Assembly: GCA_021323265.1 (NCBI GenBank) | Contig: JAJTCO010000042.1 | Span: 1 to 36,797 of the forward strand | Direction of reading: 5' to 3' | Length of the DNA stretch: 36,797 nucleotides | Origin: Pseudoduganella sp. | GTDB lineage: Bacteria; Pseudomonadota; Gammaproteobacteria; Burkholderiales; Burkholderiaceae_D | Part shown: piece by piece, positions 15,965-27,628 of the stretch | Position numbering within the stretch: position 1 is the stretch's first letter | Layout: each line of letters begins with the position of its first letter | The notes under the pieces: generated by a model | Seen by the model: only the letters and a program-made list of their open reading frames with translations | What the model was told of the DNA's origin: nothing | Database searches by the model: none | Position numbers and translations under genes: made by a program

Positions 15965-17197
15965 TTGACCGAATTGACTTTCAGCCTGGCGGCGGCGCGT
16001 GCATTGCATCTCGCGGCCCAGGGCCTGTTGCAGCCGCGCCGGCGCAAGGCGCAGAAGGCGGACGTGCTGGACGCCATCCGCTGCATGGGCGTGCTGCAGA
16101 TCGACACCATCCACGTGGTGGCGCGCAGCCCGTACCTGGTGCTGTGGAGCCGCCTGGGCGACTATCCCCAGCCCTGGCTGGAGCAGCACCTGGCCGAAGG
16201 CGCGCTGTTCGAGTACTGGGCGCATGAAGCCTGCTTCGTGCCGGTGGAGGATTACCGCCTGCTGCGCCACCGCATGGTCGATCCGGCGGCCATGGGCTGG
16301 AAGTACTCCGCGAAGTGGATGCGCGAGCGCCGTGCCGACGTCGAGCGCGTGCTGGAACATATCCGCAGCAACGGGCCGGTGCGGTCGGCCGATTTCGAAC
16401 GCACCGACGGCAAGGGCGGCGGCTGGTGGGAATGGAAGCCGGAGAAGCGCTCGCTGGAGGTGCTGTTTACCGCCGGTGAACTGATGATCGCGCGGCGCCA
16501 GAATTTCCAGCGTGTCTACGACCTGGCCGAACGCGTGCTGCCCGGCTGGGACGACAGCCAGTTGCCGGACATGGAGGACACGCGGCGCGAACTGGCCCTG
16601 AAGACGGTGCGCGCGCTGGGCCTGGCGCGCAGCGCCTGGGTGGCCGACTACTACCGCACCAAGCCGCCGCGCCCCAACCTGGAAGCCCTGGCGAGCGAAG
16701 GCCTGCTGCTGCGCGCCCGGGTGCAGGGCTGGCGCGACGCCGTCTACATCCACCCGGACCTGGCGGACCTGGCGCAAGCGGCCGCGCAGGGCGCCCTGGC
16801 GCCGACCTTGACCACCATCCTGTCGCCGTTCGACCCGGTGGTATGGGACCGCCGCCGCGCGCTGGAGCTGTTCGGCTTCGACTACCGCCTGGAGTGCTAT
16901 ACGCCGGCCGAGAAGCGCCGCTACGGCTATTTCACGCTGCCGATCCTGCGCCGCGGCGCGCTGGTGGGCCGGATCGACGCCAAGGCCCACCGCCGCAGCG
17001 GCATCTTCGAACTGAAGAACGTGGCGCTGGAGCCCGGCGTGCGCGTGACAGAGCGTTTCGTGCGCGACGTGGCGGGGGCGCTGCAGCGCCTGGCCGGCTG
17101 GCACGGCTGTGGGCAGGTGCAGGCGGCGGCAAGCGAGCCGCCGGACTTTGCGGCGACGCTGCAGGCGCAGTTCGAGGCGCAGGGAGTCGCACCATGA
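15965..17197 (+). CDS. YcaQ/AlkX-family DNA glycosylase (winged-helix HTH_42)
   Basis: A 410-residue protein of the YcaQ family, DNA glycosylases that remove alkylated bases and unhook interstrand crosslinks. The catalytic Q-phi-D motif is present at Gln45-Ile46-Asp47 in 'VLQIDTIHVVARSPYLVLWSRLG', pointing to the AlkX branch (the antibiotic-cluster AlkZ branch carries QPhiQ). Later family marks are 'FEYWAHEA', 'KPEKRSLEVLFTAGELMIARR' and 'SPFDPVVWDRRRALELFGFDYRLECYTP', split here as 'SPFDPVVWDRRRALELFGFD' and 'YRLECY'. The start is a TTG at 15965 with a weak ribosome binding site. It overlaps the next gene by ATGA, so the two are coupled. Confidence 0.9.
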   Translation: MTELTFSLAAARALHLAAQGLLQPRRRKAQKADVLDAIRCMGVLQIDTIHVVARSPYLVLWSRLGDYPQPWLEQHLAEGALFEYWAHEACFVPVEDYRLLRHRMVDPAAMGWKYSAKWMRERRADVERVLEHIRSNGPVRSADFERTDGKGGGWWEWKPEKRSLEVLFTAGELMIARRQNFQRVYDLAERVLPGWDDSQLPDMEDTRRELALKTVRALGLARSAWVADYYRTKPPRPNLEALASEGLLLRARVQGWRDAVYIHPDLADLAQAAAQGALAPTLTTILSPFDPVVWDRRRALELFGFDYRLECYTPAEKRRYGYFTLPILRRGALVGRIDAKAHRRSGIFELKNVALEPGVRVTERFVRDVAGALQRLAGWHGCGQVQAAASEPPDFAATLQAQFEAQGVAP

Positions 17198-18186
17198 CGC
17201 TGCCTTGCGCACCCGAGCGCGTGGTCGGCGCCGACGGCCTGCCGCAGCTGGGCCGCTTTGCCGGCGTCACGCAAGCCTTCGACTGGCACCTGCTGGCAGG
17301 CGAGCATGCGCGCAGCAGCTTGTGGCGCCGCTTCCACCACAAGAAGTGGCATTACGTGTCCCTGGTGTCGGACCAGGTGATGGCGGCTGTCGCCATCGTC
17401 GACCTGGGCTGGACCACCACCTGCTTCGCCTATGCCTTCGACCGCAACGACAGCGACATGATGGCCAACTTCTCCCAGGACGGGCTGCCGGGCCGCCTGT
17501 CGGCCGGCGTGGGCGAGCATGCCGGCGCGCCCAGCTGGTTCCGCACGCGCCGCACGCAGATCAGCATCGAGCCGCTGCAGGGCGGGCGCTATCGCCTGCT
17601 GCTGCGCTGCCCCTACCTGGAGATCGACGCCGAGTTCGGGCCGCCGATCGGCCCATTGCTGCTGGCGACCGGCCCGGTGGCGGGCGGCGTCCTGCACGGC
17701 ACGCAGAAATCGCCGGGCATGCCGCTCAGCGGCGAGGTGCGCACCTTCCGCGACGCCTATTGCCTGGATGGCGGCGTGGCCAGCTTCGACTATTCCAACG
17801 GGTTGCTGGCGCGCGAAACGTCCTGGCGCTGGGCCTCCGCCCACAACCTGGAGCTGGGCTTCAACCTGCAGTCGGGCTATTTCGGCGCCAACGAGAATGC
17901 GCTGTGGATCGACGGCCAGGTGCTGCCCCTCGCACCGGCGCATTTCATCTTCGATCCGCACGACCCGATGCAGCGCTGGCACATCTTCACCGAAGACGAC
18001 CAGCTGGAACTGTTCTTTACGCCGGACGGCGCGCGCCGGCAGAACCGCAACCTGCTGTTTGCCGCCAGCCGCTATATCCAGCCGGTCGGGTATTTCAGCG
18101 GCTGGGTGCGCGGCGGCCCGGAGCAACCGAAACGCATCGTCACGCAGCTGGCCGGTGTGACGGAGGACCATTATTCACGCTGGTAG
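17194..18186 (+). CDS. DUF2804 family protein
   Basis: A 330-residue protein matching the DUF2804 family by memory ('FHHKKWHYVSLVSDQVMAAVAIVDLGWTTTCFAYAFD', 'SPGMPLSGEVRT', 'SGYFGANENALWIDGQVLPL', each split in the sequence by no more than a few residues). The family is predicted to be beta-rich, with lipocalin/tocopherol cyclase-like resemblance. No signal peptide or TM helix is seen. The biochemical role is unknown. The ATG at 17194 overlaps the ycaQ stop by four bases. The link to a DNA glycosylase is an operon association only. Pat follows after 27 bases with its own strong ribosome binding site, so all three may be one transcript. Confidence 0.85.
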   Translation: MTLPCAPERVVGADGLPQLGRFAGVTQAFDWHLLAGEHARSSLWRRFHHKKWHYVSLVSDQVMAAVAIVDLGWTTTCFAYAFDRNDSDMMANFSQDGLPGRLSAGVGEHAGAPSWFRTRRTQISIEPLQGGRYRLLLRCPYLEIDAEFGPPIGPLLLATGPVAGGVLHGTQKSPGMPLSGEVRTFRDAYCLDGGVASFDYSNGLLARETSWRWASAHNLELGFNLQSGYFGANENALWIDGQVLPLAPAHFIFDPHDPMQRWHIFTEDDQLELFFTPDGARRQNRNLLFAASRYIQPVGYFSGWVRGGPEQPKRIVTQLAGVTEDHYSRW

Positions 18187-18213
18187 CCGGCGTCACGGAT
18201 CAAAGGAGAGGCG

Positions 18214-20595
18214 ATGAGCATCAGGAACATGGACAGCCTGTTCGAGCCGGGTTCGGTCGCCATTTTCGGCGCGTCGCTGCGGCCGGACCGCATCGGCACC
18301 CAGGTTCTGAACAATATGGCGCAAAGCGGTTTCGCCGGCGCCATCTGGCCGGTCAACCCGAAATACGACGAACTGCTCGGCATTCCCTGCTATGCGCGCC
18401 TGTCGGCGTTGCCGCGCGTGCCGGACCTGGCCATCATCTGCACCCCGCCCGATACCGTGGCCGGCCTGATCGCCGACCTGGGCGAGCGGGGCACGCGCGG
18501 TGCCATCATCCTGACTCCCGTCAGCGACAGCATTCGGCAGGAAATCATGAAGGCGGCGCGCCCGCACCTCCTGCGCATCCTGGGCCCGGGCGGCATCGGC
18601 CTGGTGGCGCCACCGGCCGGACTGAACGCCAGCGCCGCCCATGGCGGCACCAGGGCGGGCAAGACGGCCTTCATCTCCCAGTCGGCGGCCGTGATGACGG
18701 CGGTGATGGACTGGGCCCAGCTGCACGGCATCGGCTTTTCGCGCGTGGTGTCGCTGGTGGAAGGCGGCGACATCGACCTGGGCGACATGCTGGACTACCT
18801 GGCCGCGGACGACGACACGGCCGCCATCATCCTGCACATCGAAGCGGTGACCTGCGCCCGCAAGTTCATTTCCGCGGCGCGCCTGGCCGCGCGCGGCAAA
18901 CCGGTGGTGGTGCTGAAGGCCGGCCGCGGCGGCGACGACAAGGTGTACGACGCCGTGATCCGCCGCGCCGGCATGCTGCGCGTGTACTCGTCCTCCGACC
19001 TGTTCGACGCCGTGGAAACGGTGGCGCGCGCGCGGCCGGTGCGCGGCGAGCGCCTGGCGATCATGGGCAACGGCAGCGGAACGGGCCTGCTGGCGGCCGA
19101 TGCGCTGCAATGGGTGCACGGCCAGCTGGCGCAGTTCTCGCCCGAAACCGGCAAGCGCCTGCGTGCGCAGCTGCCGGCCGGGCTGGCGGCGGTGAACCCG
19201 ATCGACATCGGCGGCGAGGCCGGCGCCGAACGCTACGCCAGCGTGGCCGGCGCGCTGCTGGCCGACCCGGGCGCCGATGCGCTGCTGGTGCTGCACGCGC
19301 CATCCTCCGCGGCCGCCAGCACCGGCGTGGCGCAGGCGCTGGCGCCGCTGCTGCGGCAAAGCGACCGCAGCGTGCTGTCCTGCTGGATGGGCGGCGAGTC
19401 GGTGGCGCAAGCGCGCCAGGTGTTTGCCGCGGCCGGCCTGCCGACCTACGACACGCCGGAAAAGGCCGTGCGCGCCTTCAGCCAGGTAGTGCAGTACTAC
19501 CGCAACCAGGCCTTGCTGATCGAAGTGCCGGCCCTGGTGCCGGCCCATTCGGTGCCCGAGCGCCAGGCGGCGCGCAGCCTGGTGCAAGCGGCGCGCGCCG
19601 CCGGCCAGGCTGAACTGGACGCGGCCGGCTTGGCCGCCGTGCTGTCGGCCTATGGCTTGGCGCTGGCGCCGGCCGCACCCGAAGCGCAGGCGCAGCAACT
19701 GCGCATCGGCATGCACGTCGATCCCGTGTTCGGGCCGGCCATCAGCTTCGGCCTGGGCGGCAGCGCCGGGCGCGTGGTGGATGACCGCGCCGTCGGCCTG
19801 CCGCCGCTGAACACCGTGCTGGCGCGCGACATGCTGACGCGCACCCGCGTTGGCCGCGCGCTGGCGGGGGCGGGCGAGGAGCTGAGCGGCGCCCTGGTGC
19901 GCGTGGCGGAAATGGTGGCCGATATCGGCGAGATCGCGGCGCTGGCACTGGACCCGCTGACGGTGGGCCCGGCCGGGCTGCAGGTGCACGGGGCGCGCCT
20001 GTCCCTGGGCGCGCGGCGCGCGCCGGACAGTCTGGCGATCCGGCCCTACCCACAGGAGCTGGAGCAGGAAGTGCTGTGGCAGGGCGCGCCGTTGCTGCTG
20101 CGCCCGATCCGTCCGGAGGATGCGCCGGCCCACGTGCGCTTTTTCAGCCGCCTGGCGCCGGACGATGTGCGCCTGCGCTTCTTTTCCGCAATGAAAGAAT
20201 TGCCGCCGACCCAGCTGGCGCGCCTGACGCAGATCGATTACGACCGCGCCATGGCCTTCATCGCCACCCGCGCCGGCGCCGATGGCGCGCCCGAAACGCT
20301 GGGCGTGGTGCGTGCCGTGGCCGACCCGGACAACCAGAAAGCCGAGTTCGCCATCATCGTGCGTTCGGACTTGAAAGGCAAAGGATTGGGAAATATCCTG
20401 TTCCAGAAATTGCTTGACTATTTCCGCAGCCGCGGGACGCGCGAAATCGTGGGCGAAGCGTTGGCCGAGAATATCGGAATGCAACAACTTATGCGCAGAT
20501 TCGGCGGAACCGTGACGCCGTCGCAAGAAGCTGGTATGGTAGATCTTCGCCTTGCGCTGGATGGAAAACCTCCTAAATTGAGGAGGGCGCCGTGA
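18214..20595 (+). CDS. Pat-type protein lysine acetyltransferase with partial ATP-grasp
   Basis: A 793-residue homologue of Pat/PatZ (YfiQ), which acetylates protein lysines using acetyl-CoA. The CoA-binding NDP-forming synthetase-like domains come first ('FEPGSVAIFGAS', about 8-110, then to about 450), then a short ATP-grasp piece. The GNAT domain is last ('AEFAIIVRSDLKGKGLG' with the catalytic-type Glu and the acetyl-CoA loop, followed by 'GIG/MQQLMRRFGG'). By memory, E. coli and Salmonella proteins are 886 residues. Here about 80 residues of the ATP-grasp N-lobe are missing: 'QAQQLRIGMHVDPVFGP' joins directly to 'AYGLALAP', near residue 490. The catalytic-His loop is also gone, as in known Pat. 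AAAGGAG is six bases before the ATG. Confidence 0.9.
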   Translation: MSIRNMDSLFEPGSVAIFGASLRPDRIGTQVLNNMAQSGFAGAIWPVNPKYDELLGIPCYARLSALPRVPDLAIICTPPDTVAGLIADLGERGTRGAIILTPVSDSIRQEIMKAARPHLLRILGPGGIGLVAPPAGLNASAAHGGTRAGKTAFISQSAAVMTAVMDWAQLHGIGFSRVVSLVEGGDIDLGDMLDYLAADDDTAAIILHIEAVTCARKFISAARLAARGKPVVVLKAGRGGDDKVYDAVIRRAGMLRVYSSSDLFDAVETVARARPVRGERLAIMGNGSGTGLLAADALQWVHGQLAQFSPETGKRLRAQLPAGLAAVNPIDIGGEAGAERYASVAGALLADPGADALLVLHAPSSAAASTGVAQALAPLLRQSDRSVLSCWMGGESVAQARQVFAAAGLPTYDTPEKAVRAFSQVVQYYRNQALLIEVPALVPAHSVPERQAARSLVQAARAAGQAELDAAGLAAVLSAYGLALAPAAPEAQAQQLRIGMHVDPVFGPAISFGLGGSAGRVVDDRAVGLPPLNTVLARDMLTRTRVGRALAGAGEELSGALVRVAEMVADIGEIAALALDPLTVGPAGLQVHGARLSLGARRAPDSLAIRPYPQELEQEVLWQGAPLLLRPIRPEDAPAHVRFFSRLAPDDVRLRFFSAMKELPPTQLARLTQIDYDRAMAFIATRAGADGAPETLGVVRAVADPDNQKAEFAIIVRSDLKGKGLGNILFQKLLDYFRSRGTREIVGEALAENIGMQQLMRRFGGTVTPSQEAGMVDLRLALDGKPPKLRRAP

Positions 20596-20682
20596 CGATT
20601 CATTGATGAATGTCAAGGCGTTCCTGTTGGGCTAATCTACACTTGTACTTCCGTTTCCGCGTAGCGATATTTGGGAGCAAGA

Positions 20683-21354
20683 ATGTTAACGGCCACATAC
20701 ACCTTAGTTGCGCTATCCGTGGAACAGGCCAATGTGCGCCTGAGCCTGCTGTCTTTTCAGAAGTATGTGCAATCGACGCTGTTGCGACAGCAAAGCCTGA
20801 CCCTGTCCCAGCTCGAGTATGCTTGCGAAACCCTGGAACGCCTGTATCAGGCCTGCCACTGGCGCAAGATTGAGCTGTACCTGATCCCCGCGCTGCAAAA
20901 CGCGACCGAACAGGCCAACCAGCTGCTGGATGAACTAAGCCGTCTCAACCAGGCCGCCTTGTCGGTCATCCGCCGCCTGCAGTCCGAACTGGACGCATCG
21001 GCCGAACGCAGCGAGCGGCAGGTGGCCGACATCTGCGAATCGATTGAAACTTTCTGCACGCTGCTGCTGCAGCGCCTGGAGAAAGAGGAAAAGGAACTGT
21101 TCGCCATTGCCCGCAGCACGATTGGCGGCGAAGCGTGGTTCGACATCGCGAACAAGTTCCTCGCCCATGATGCACAAGTGGTGGAAGCGCGCCGTACACC
21201 CGCTTCCGCCGATAAAGACAGGAAAGCCTTGTCGCAAGCCCGCCTGGTGCGTGCCTCCCTGCTGGACGAAGACAAGGTCGCAGTTCCTGTGCCGAAGTTG
21301 CGCTACCACCGGCGCATGCGTTCGGCCCATCGCGCCGCTGCGGACACGGCTTGA
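20683..21354 (+). CDS. Hemerythrin-like helical protein, metal sites doubtful
   Basis: A 223-residue helix-rich protein. The segment 'LEKEEKELFAIARSTIGGEAWFDIANKFLAHD' (about 130-160) resembles the last helices of hemerythrin-like HHE proteins. The usual HxxxE/HxxxH iron ligands upstream are not evident, so iron or oxygen binding is doubtful. The first 30 residues ('MLTATYTLVALSVEQANVRL') could be an amphipathic helix. The C-terminus is basic ('YHRRMRSAHRAAADTA'). The ATG at 20683 has GGGAG five bases upstream; the TTG at 20671 is too close to be the better start. A GC hairpin follows. The function is unknown. Confidence 0.5.
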   Translation: MLTATYTLVALSVEQANVRLSLLSFQKYVQSTLLRQQSLTLSQLEYACETLERLYQACHWRKIELYLIPALQNATEQANQLLDELSRLNQAALSVIRRLQSELDASAERSERQVADICESIETFCTLLLQRLEKEEKELFAIARSTIGGEAWFDIANKFLAHDAQVVEARRTPASADKDRKALSQARLVRASLLDEDKVAVPVPKLRYHRRMRSAHRAAADTA

Positions 21355-21371
21355 CACGCCATGCCTGCATT

Positions 21372-21391
21372 CGCCGCCCTGCCGGGCGGCG
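21372..21391 (+). terminator. GC hairpin after the hemerythrin-like gene
   Basis: An 8-bp stem CGCCGCCC-TGCC-GGGCGGCG lies about 20 bases after the stop. There is no T-run, so termination is uncertain. A TATGAT box follows at 21398-21403, which may be the -10 of the DUF349 gene. Confidence 0.4.
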
Positions 21392-21432
21392 CTGCGCTAT
21401 GATGGTGGTTTTGATCCATTCATAGCACAACT

Positions 21433-23976
21433 ATGTTTGAGTTCCTCTTCAAGCAGCAGGCCAGCCAGGCCAGCGTTGCCGGTCAGCCCAGTGCAGGCGG
21501 GCCGCAGGCGCCGCTTGGCACGCCCGCAGAACGCCGCGCGGCGCAAGCCGAGCTGGCCCGCAATTTGGCGGGCGACGAAGCCGCTGCGGTCGAGCTCATC
21601 CTGAACAGCGAATTTGCCGACGTGCGCCTGGCTGCGGCCGAGCATGTCGTGTCGCAGGCGGCCCTGGAGACGGTGCAGCATGCGGTGCGCAATTCGGACC
21701 GGCGCGTGGCCAAGCTGGTGCAGGGACGCCTCGATGCCATCCGGCATTTCCAGGCGGAACAGAAACAGGCGGCCGTGTGTATTGCGCTTGCGCAGCGTTT
21801 GTTGGCTGACGAAAAGCTCACGCCCAACCAGGTAGCCGACCTGGACCGTCAATGGAAAGTGATCGACGCCGCCCCGACTGCCGCCGCCGAGTTCGTGCGC
21901 GTGCGCAATGCCCTGGGCGAGCGCCTGGAAGCCCAGGTGGCCCTGCAGCGCGCCGTGATCGATGCGCTGGCCGCGCTGCGCAAGCAACCCGACCCTGCCG
22001 AGTTTGCGCGCATTGCCGCCGAGCATGCCGAACACCTGGCCGCGCCTGAGCGCGCCTCGCTGCCGCGCCACTTGCTGCAGGATTTCGACGCCGCGCTGGC
22101 GGCCGGGCACGCGGCGCTGCCAGCTAGCGCCGCGGCCGCGCCGGTGCCGGCGCCCGCACCCGCCGCCGAAGCAGCCGCCACGCCCGCCATTGCCGCGCCC
22201 GAGGACGGGGCGGCAGGCGAGGGCGCGTCCGCCGCGTCCCAGACGGACGGTGCGGCCGTGCGTGCGGCGCGTCCGCCCAAGGACAAGCACAAGCCCACGC
22301 CTGCCGAGCAGGAAGCCAACCGCCACTTCATGGACCTGGTGGACGCCATGGAAGCAGCCCTGGCGCAAGGCCAGCTGCACATTGCTGCCGAGCACGACAA
22401 GGCCCTCAAGGACAGCAGGACCGGGCGCCTGACGCCCGCCCAGGCCGAACGCCTGGCCCATGCGCGGGGCGACCTGAAGCGCCTGGGCGACTGGGCGCGC
22501 TGGGGCGGCAACGTTTCGCGCGAGGAACTGGTGCACGCCGTGGAGCAGTTGCCCAGCGAAGGACTGGGCATGAGCGAACTGGCCAAGAAAGTCGGCAGCA
22601 TGCGCGAGCGCTGGAAGGCGCTCGACAGCGTCTCCGGCGCCGCCCCCAAACCCTTGTGGGAGAAGTTCGACGCCGCCTGCACCGCCGCCTACGCACCGGC
22701 CGCCGCCCATTTCAAGCACCTGGCCGACGAGCGCCACGCCAACGCCGCCAAGGCCCAGCAGCTGGTGGATGAAGCCAATGCCCTGATCGCGCAGGACGCG
22801 GCCCAGCTGGAAGCGGCCGGCGGCGCACAGGCCGAACGCGCCGAGTCGGCCAGCGGCACGCTGCCGCACACCCACGATTGGCGCACCCTGGCCTCCTCCA
22901 CCCAGCGCCTGCGCCAAGCCTGGAGCCGCCTGGGCACCATCGATCGCAAGGACAAGAAGCGCCTGGACGCCGCCTTCAACAAGGCGATGGACGCGCTGAT
23001 GGCGCCCCTCGACTCGCAGCGCAAGATCGAAGTGGCGCGCCGCGAGCAACTGATCGAGGAAGTCGGCAAGCTCAATCCGCTCGACCGCCACACGATCGAC
23101 ACGCTGCGCGGCCTGCAGGAATCCTGGCAGGGCCACGCCCGCGCCTTGCCGCTGGAACGCAAGACCGAACAGGCGCTGTGGCAGAAATTCCGCAGTGCCT
23201 GCGACCAGATCTTCGCCAAGCGCAAGGAGCACGCCCACGCCGCCGACCATGAACGCAAGGCCCACCTGCACGCGCGCGAAGCCATTTGCGCCAGCCTGGA
23301 AGGGGTCACGTTCGAAGGCGAGGACAAGGCCGTGCTGGCCGCCATCGGCAAGGTGCTCAAGGATGCGGCGACTGCCTGGCACGCCACCGGCGTGGTGCCG
23401 CGCGCCAGCGAACAGAAAATCGACCAGCGCTACCGCGCCGCCGTCGGCGCCCTGCAGGCCCAGGCCGACGCCATCCGCAAGCGTGCCGGCGCCGCGCAAG
23501 CGAACGCCATGCGCGAGAAGCTGCGCCTGGCGCAGGCGCTGGAGCGCGCGCTAGCCGACGCCGGCGAGATCGACGACGCGGACTGGAACGCCCGCTGGCA
23601 AGCCTTGCCCGGGCTGCCCGCGGAGCAGGAACGCACGCTGCGCAGCCGCTTCGATGCGGCATTGAAAGCGGCCGGCGAGGGGGCTGCCGCCCGCTCGGCC
23701 TACGCCGGCCAACTGGACAACAACCGACAGCGCCTGCTGTCCGAAGTGCTGCGCCTGGAAATCCTGGCCGGCATCGACAGCGGTGCGGAATTTGCGAAAG
23801 ACCGACTCAAAATGCAGGTAGAAGTATTGCAATCGTCCCTCAAGTCCGGCCAGAAGCCGGCCAGCCAAGCCGTCCAGTTTCTTGCCCTGTGCGCCATGCC
23901 GGCCCTGGTGGATGAACGCACCGCCAGCCGCATCGAGCAGCTGTTCCGCAAGATTGGCGCGGCGGAGGGCAAATGA
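21433..23976 (+). CDS. DUF349-domain protein
   Basis: An 847-residue, highly charged, alanine-rich protein with repeated DUF349-type modules, each a helical hairpin beginning with a Trp-containing 'RWKAL/W..L' core ('SMRERWKAL', 'LRQAWSRLG', 'LQESWQG', 'ALWQKF'). An Ala/Pro-rich linker (about 235-275) separates an N-terminal HEAT-like region ('SEFADVRLAAAEHVV') from the repeats. No membrane segment is seen. The family is common in betaproteobacteria and has no established biochemical role as far as I know. The ATG at 21433 has no clear ribosome binding site. Its stop overlaps the moaE start in ATGA. Confidence 0.85.
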   Translation: MFEFLFKQQASQASVAGQPSAGGPQAPLGTPAERRAAQAELARNLAGDEAAAVELILNSEFADVRLAAAEHVVSQAALETVQHAVRNSDRRVAKLVQGRLDAIRHFQAEQKQAAVCIALAQRLLADEKLTPNQVADLDRQWKVIDAAPTAAAEFVRVRNALGERLEAQVALQRAVIDALAALRKQPDPAEFARIAAEHAEHLAAPERASLPRHLLQDFDAALAAGHAALPASAAAAPVPAPAPAAEAAATPAIAAPEDGAAGEGASAASQTDGAAVRAARPPKDKHKPTPAEQEANRHFMDLVDAMEAALAQGQLHIAAEHDKALKDSRTGRLTPAQAERLAHARGDLKRLGDWARWGGNVSREELVHAVEQLPSEGLGMSELAKKVGSMRERWKALDSVSGAAPKPLWEKFDAACTAAYAPAAAHFKHLADERHANAAKAQQLVDEANALIAQDAAQLEAAGGAQAERAESASGTLPHTHDWRTLASSTQRLRQAWSRLGTIDRKDKKRLDAAFNKAMDALMAPLDSQRKIEVARREQLIEEVGKLNPLDRHTIDTLRGLQESWQGHARALPLERKTEQALWQKFRSACDQIFAKRKEHAHAADHERKAHLHAREAICASLEGVTFEGEDKAVLAAIGKVLKDAATAWHATGVVPRASEQKIDQRYRAAVGALQAQADAIRKRAGAAQANAMREKLRLAQALERALADAGEIDDADWNARWQALPGLPAEQERTLRSRFDAALKAAGEGAAARSAYAGQLDNNRQRLLSEVLRLEILAGIDSGAEFAKDRLKMQVEVLQSSLKSGQKPASQAVQFLALCAMPALVDERTASRIEQLFRKIGAAEGK

Positions 23977-24425
23977 GCCGGGTCAGGATCCAGACCGACG
24001 ACTTCGATTTGTCGCAGGAAGTGGCACAACTGCGCGCCGGGAACGCGAAAGTTGGCGCTATAGTCACCTTCGTTGGCACGGTGCGCGACCTGAATGAAGG
24101 CGCCGCGGTGGCCGAGATGGAGCTCGAGCATTACCCCGGCATGACCGAGCAGGCGATCGACGCCATCATCGACCAAGCTTGCGCGCGCTGGCCGCTGTAC
24201 GGCGCGCTGGTCATCCACCGCGTCGGACCGCTGCAGCCAATGGACCAGATCGTGCTGGTGGCGGCCACCGCGCCGCATCGGGGCGAAGCTTTCTCGGCTT
24301 GTGAATTCATCATCGATTACCTGAAGACCGAGGCGCCGTTCTGGAAGAAGGAGCAGACGCCCGAGGGCGCACGCTGGGTCGATGCGCGCAGCAGCGACGA
24401 CGACGCCCTCAAGAAATGGTCTTGA
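23973..24425 (+). CDS. moaE: Molybdopterin synthase catalytic subunit MoaE
   Basis: Large subunit of molybdopterin synthase, which with MoaD-thiocarboxylate turns precursor Z into molybdopterin. In 150 residues the family marks are 'VGAIVTFVGTVRD', 'LEHYPGMTE', 'HRVGPLQPMDQIVLVAATAPHR', and the catalytic lysines Lys118 and Lys125/126 in 'LKTEAPFWKKE'. No moaD or other moa gene is next to it. Instead it is coupled to the DUF349 gene by a four-base overlap, suggesting that its partner subunit is encoded elsewhere. The clpB promoter overlaps its stop. Confidence 0.95.
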   Translation: MSRVRIQTDDFDLSQEVAQLRAGNAKVGAIVTFVGTVRDLNEGAAVAEMELEHYPGMTEQAIDAIIDQACARWPLYGALVIHRVGPLQPMDQIVLVAATAPHRGEAFSACEFIIDYLKTEAPFWKKEQTPEGARWVDARSSDDDALKKWS

Positions 24426-24446
24426 ATTTGGTCAACGCGGCCTCAG
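24421..24446 (+). promoter_or_regulatory. Sigma-32 (heat-shock) promoter of clpB
   Basis: CTTGAA at 24421-24426 (overlapping the moaE stop) is followed after 14 bases by CCTCAG, close to the known heat-shock consensus CTTGAAA-N11-14-CCCCAT. It lies 33 bases before the clpB ATG and agrees with clpB being a heat-shock gene. Confidence 0.6.
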
Positions 24447-24479
24447 ATTGTCGTTGACAATGAATCAGGAGCGTCAGAC

Positions 24480-27042
<2,563 letters not shown>

Positions 27043-27062
<20 letters not shown>

Positions 27063-27627
27063 TCCTGCCCGCCTGGCCGGCCGCCTCGCGTTCCTGCGCG
27101 AGGCGGAACGGCTGAAGAGCGTCCTGCGCAGCGGCTTCACCTCCACGGGCCGCCCCGAAAGCACGGCGGAACACAGCTGGCGCCTGGCGCTGATGGCAAT
27201 CGTCTTCGCCGACGAACTACCCGGACTCGACATCGCCCGCGTGCTCAAGCTGTGCGTGGTGCACGACCTGGGAGAAGCCATCCACGGCGACATCCCAGCG
27301 ACTGCGCAGCACGCCCATCCCGGCAAGTCCGCGCAGGAGCGCGCCGACCTGCACACGCTCACGCGCGACCTCGACGCGCCGCTGCGCGCCGAGATCATCG
27401 CACTCTGGGACGAATACGAAGCCGCCGCCACGCCGGAAGCCAAGGCCGTGAAAGCGTTCGACAAGCTGGAAACCATCCTGCAGCACAACCAGGGCGCCAA
27501 CCCGCCCAGCTTCGACTACGCCTTCAACCTCGGCTACGGCCGGCAGCACACGGCCAGCGCGCCCCTGTTTGCCGAACTGCGCGCCATTCTCGACGCCGAC
27601 ACCCAGCGCCGGCACGACGCACGATAG
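27043..27627 (+). CDS. HD-domain phosphohydrolase (YfbR/HDDC2-like)
   Basis: 194 residues with an HD domain. His44 is in 'STAEHSWR', His74-Asp75 in '[15 protein letters not shown]', and Asp140 in '[15 protein letters not shown]'. This spacing and the 'ES/TAEHSW' start match the YfbR/HDDC2-like 5'-deoxynucleotidases, so the substrate is probably a nucleotide monophosphate. The start is TTG at 27043 with a strong AAGGGAG ribosome binding site (27031-27037), inside the clpB end and in another frame, so translational coupling to clpB is likely. No ATG start before the conserved region is found. It ends one base from the convergent AraC gene. Confidence 0.85.
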
Positions 27628-27628
27628 G

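Noticed and set aside
20569..20586. Hairpin CCTCCT-N6-AGGAGG at the pat end
   Set aside because: It lies within the coding sequence, has no T-run, and the stem is only 6 bp.
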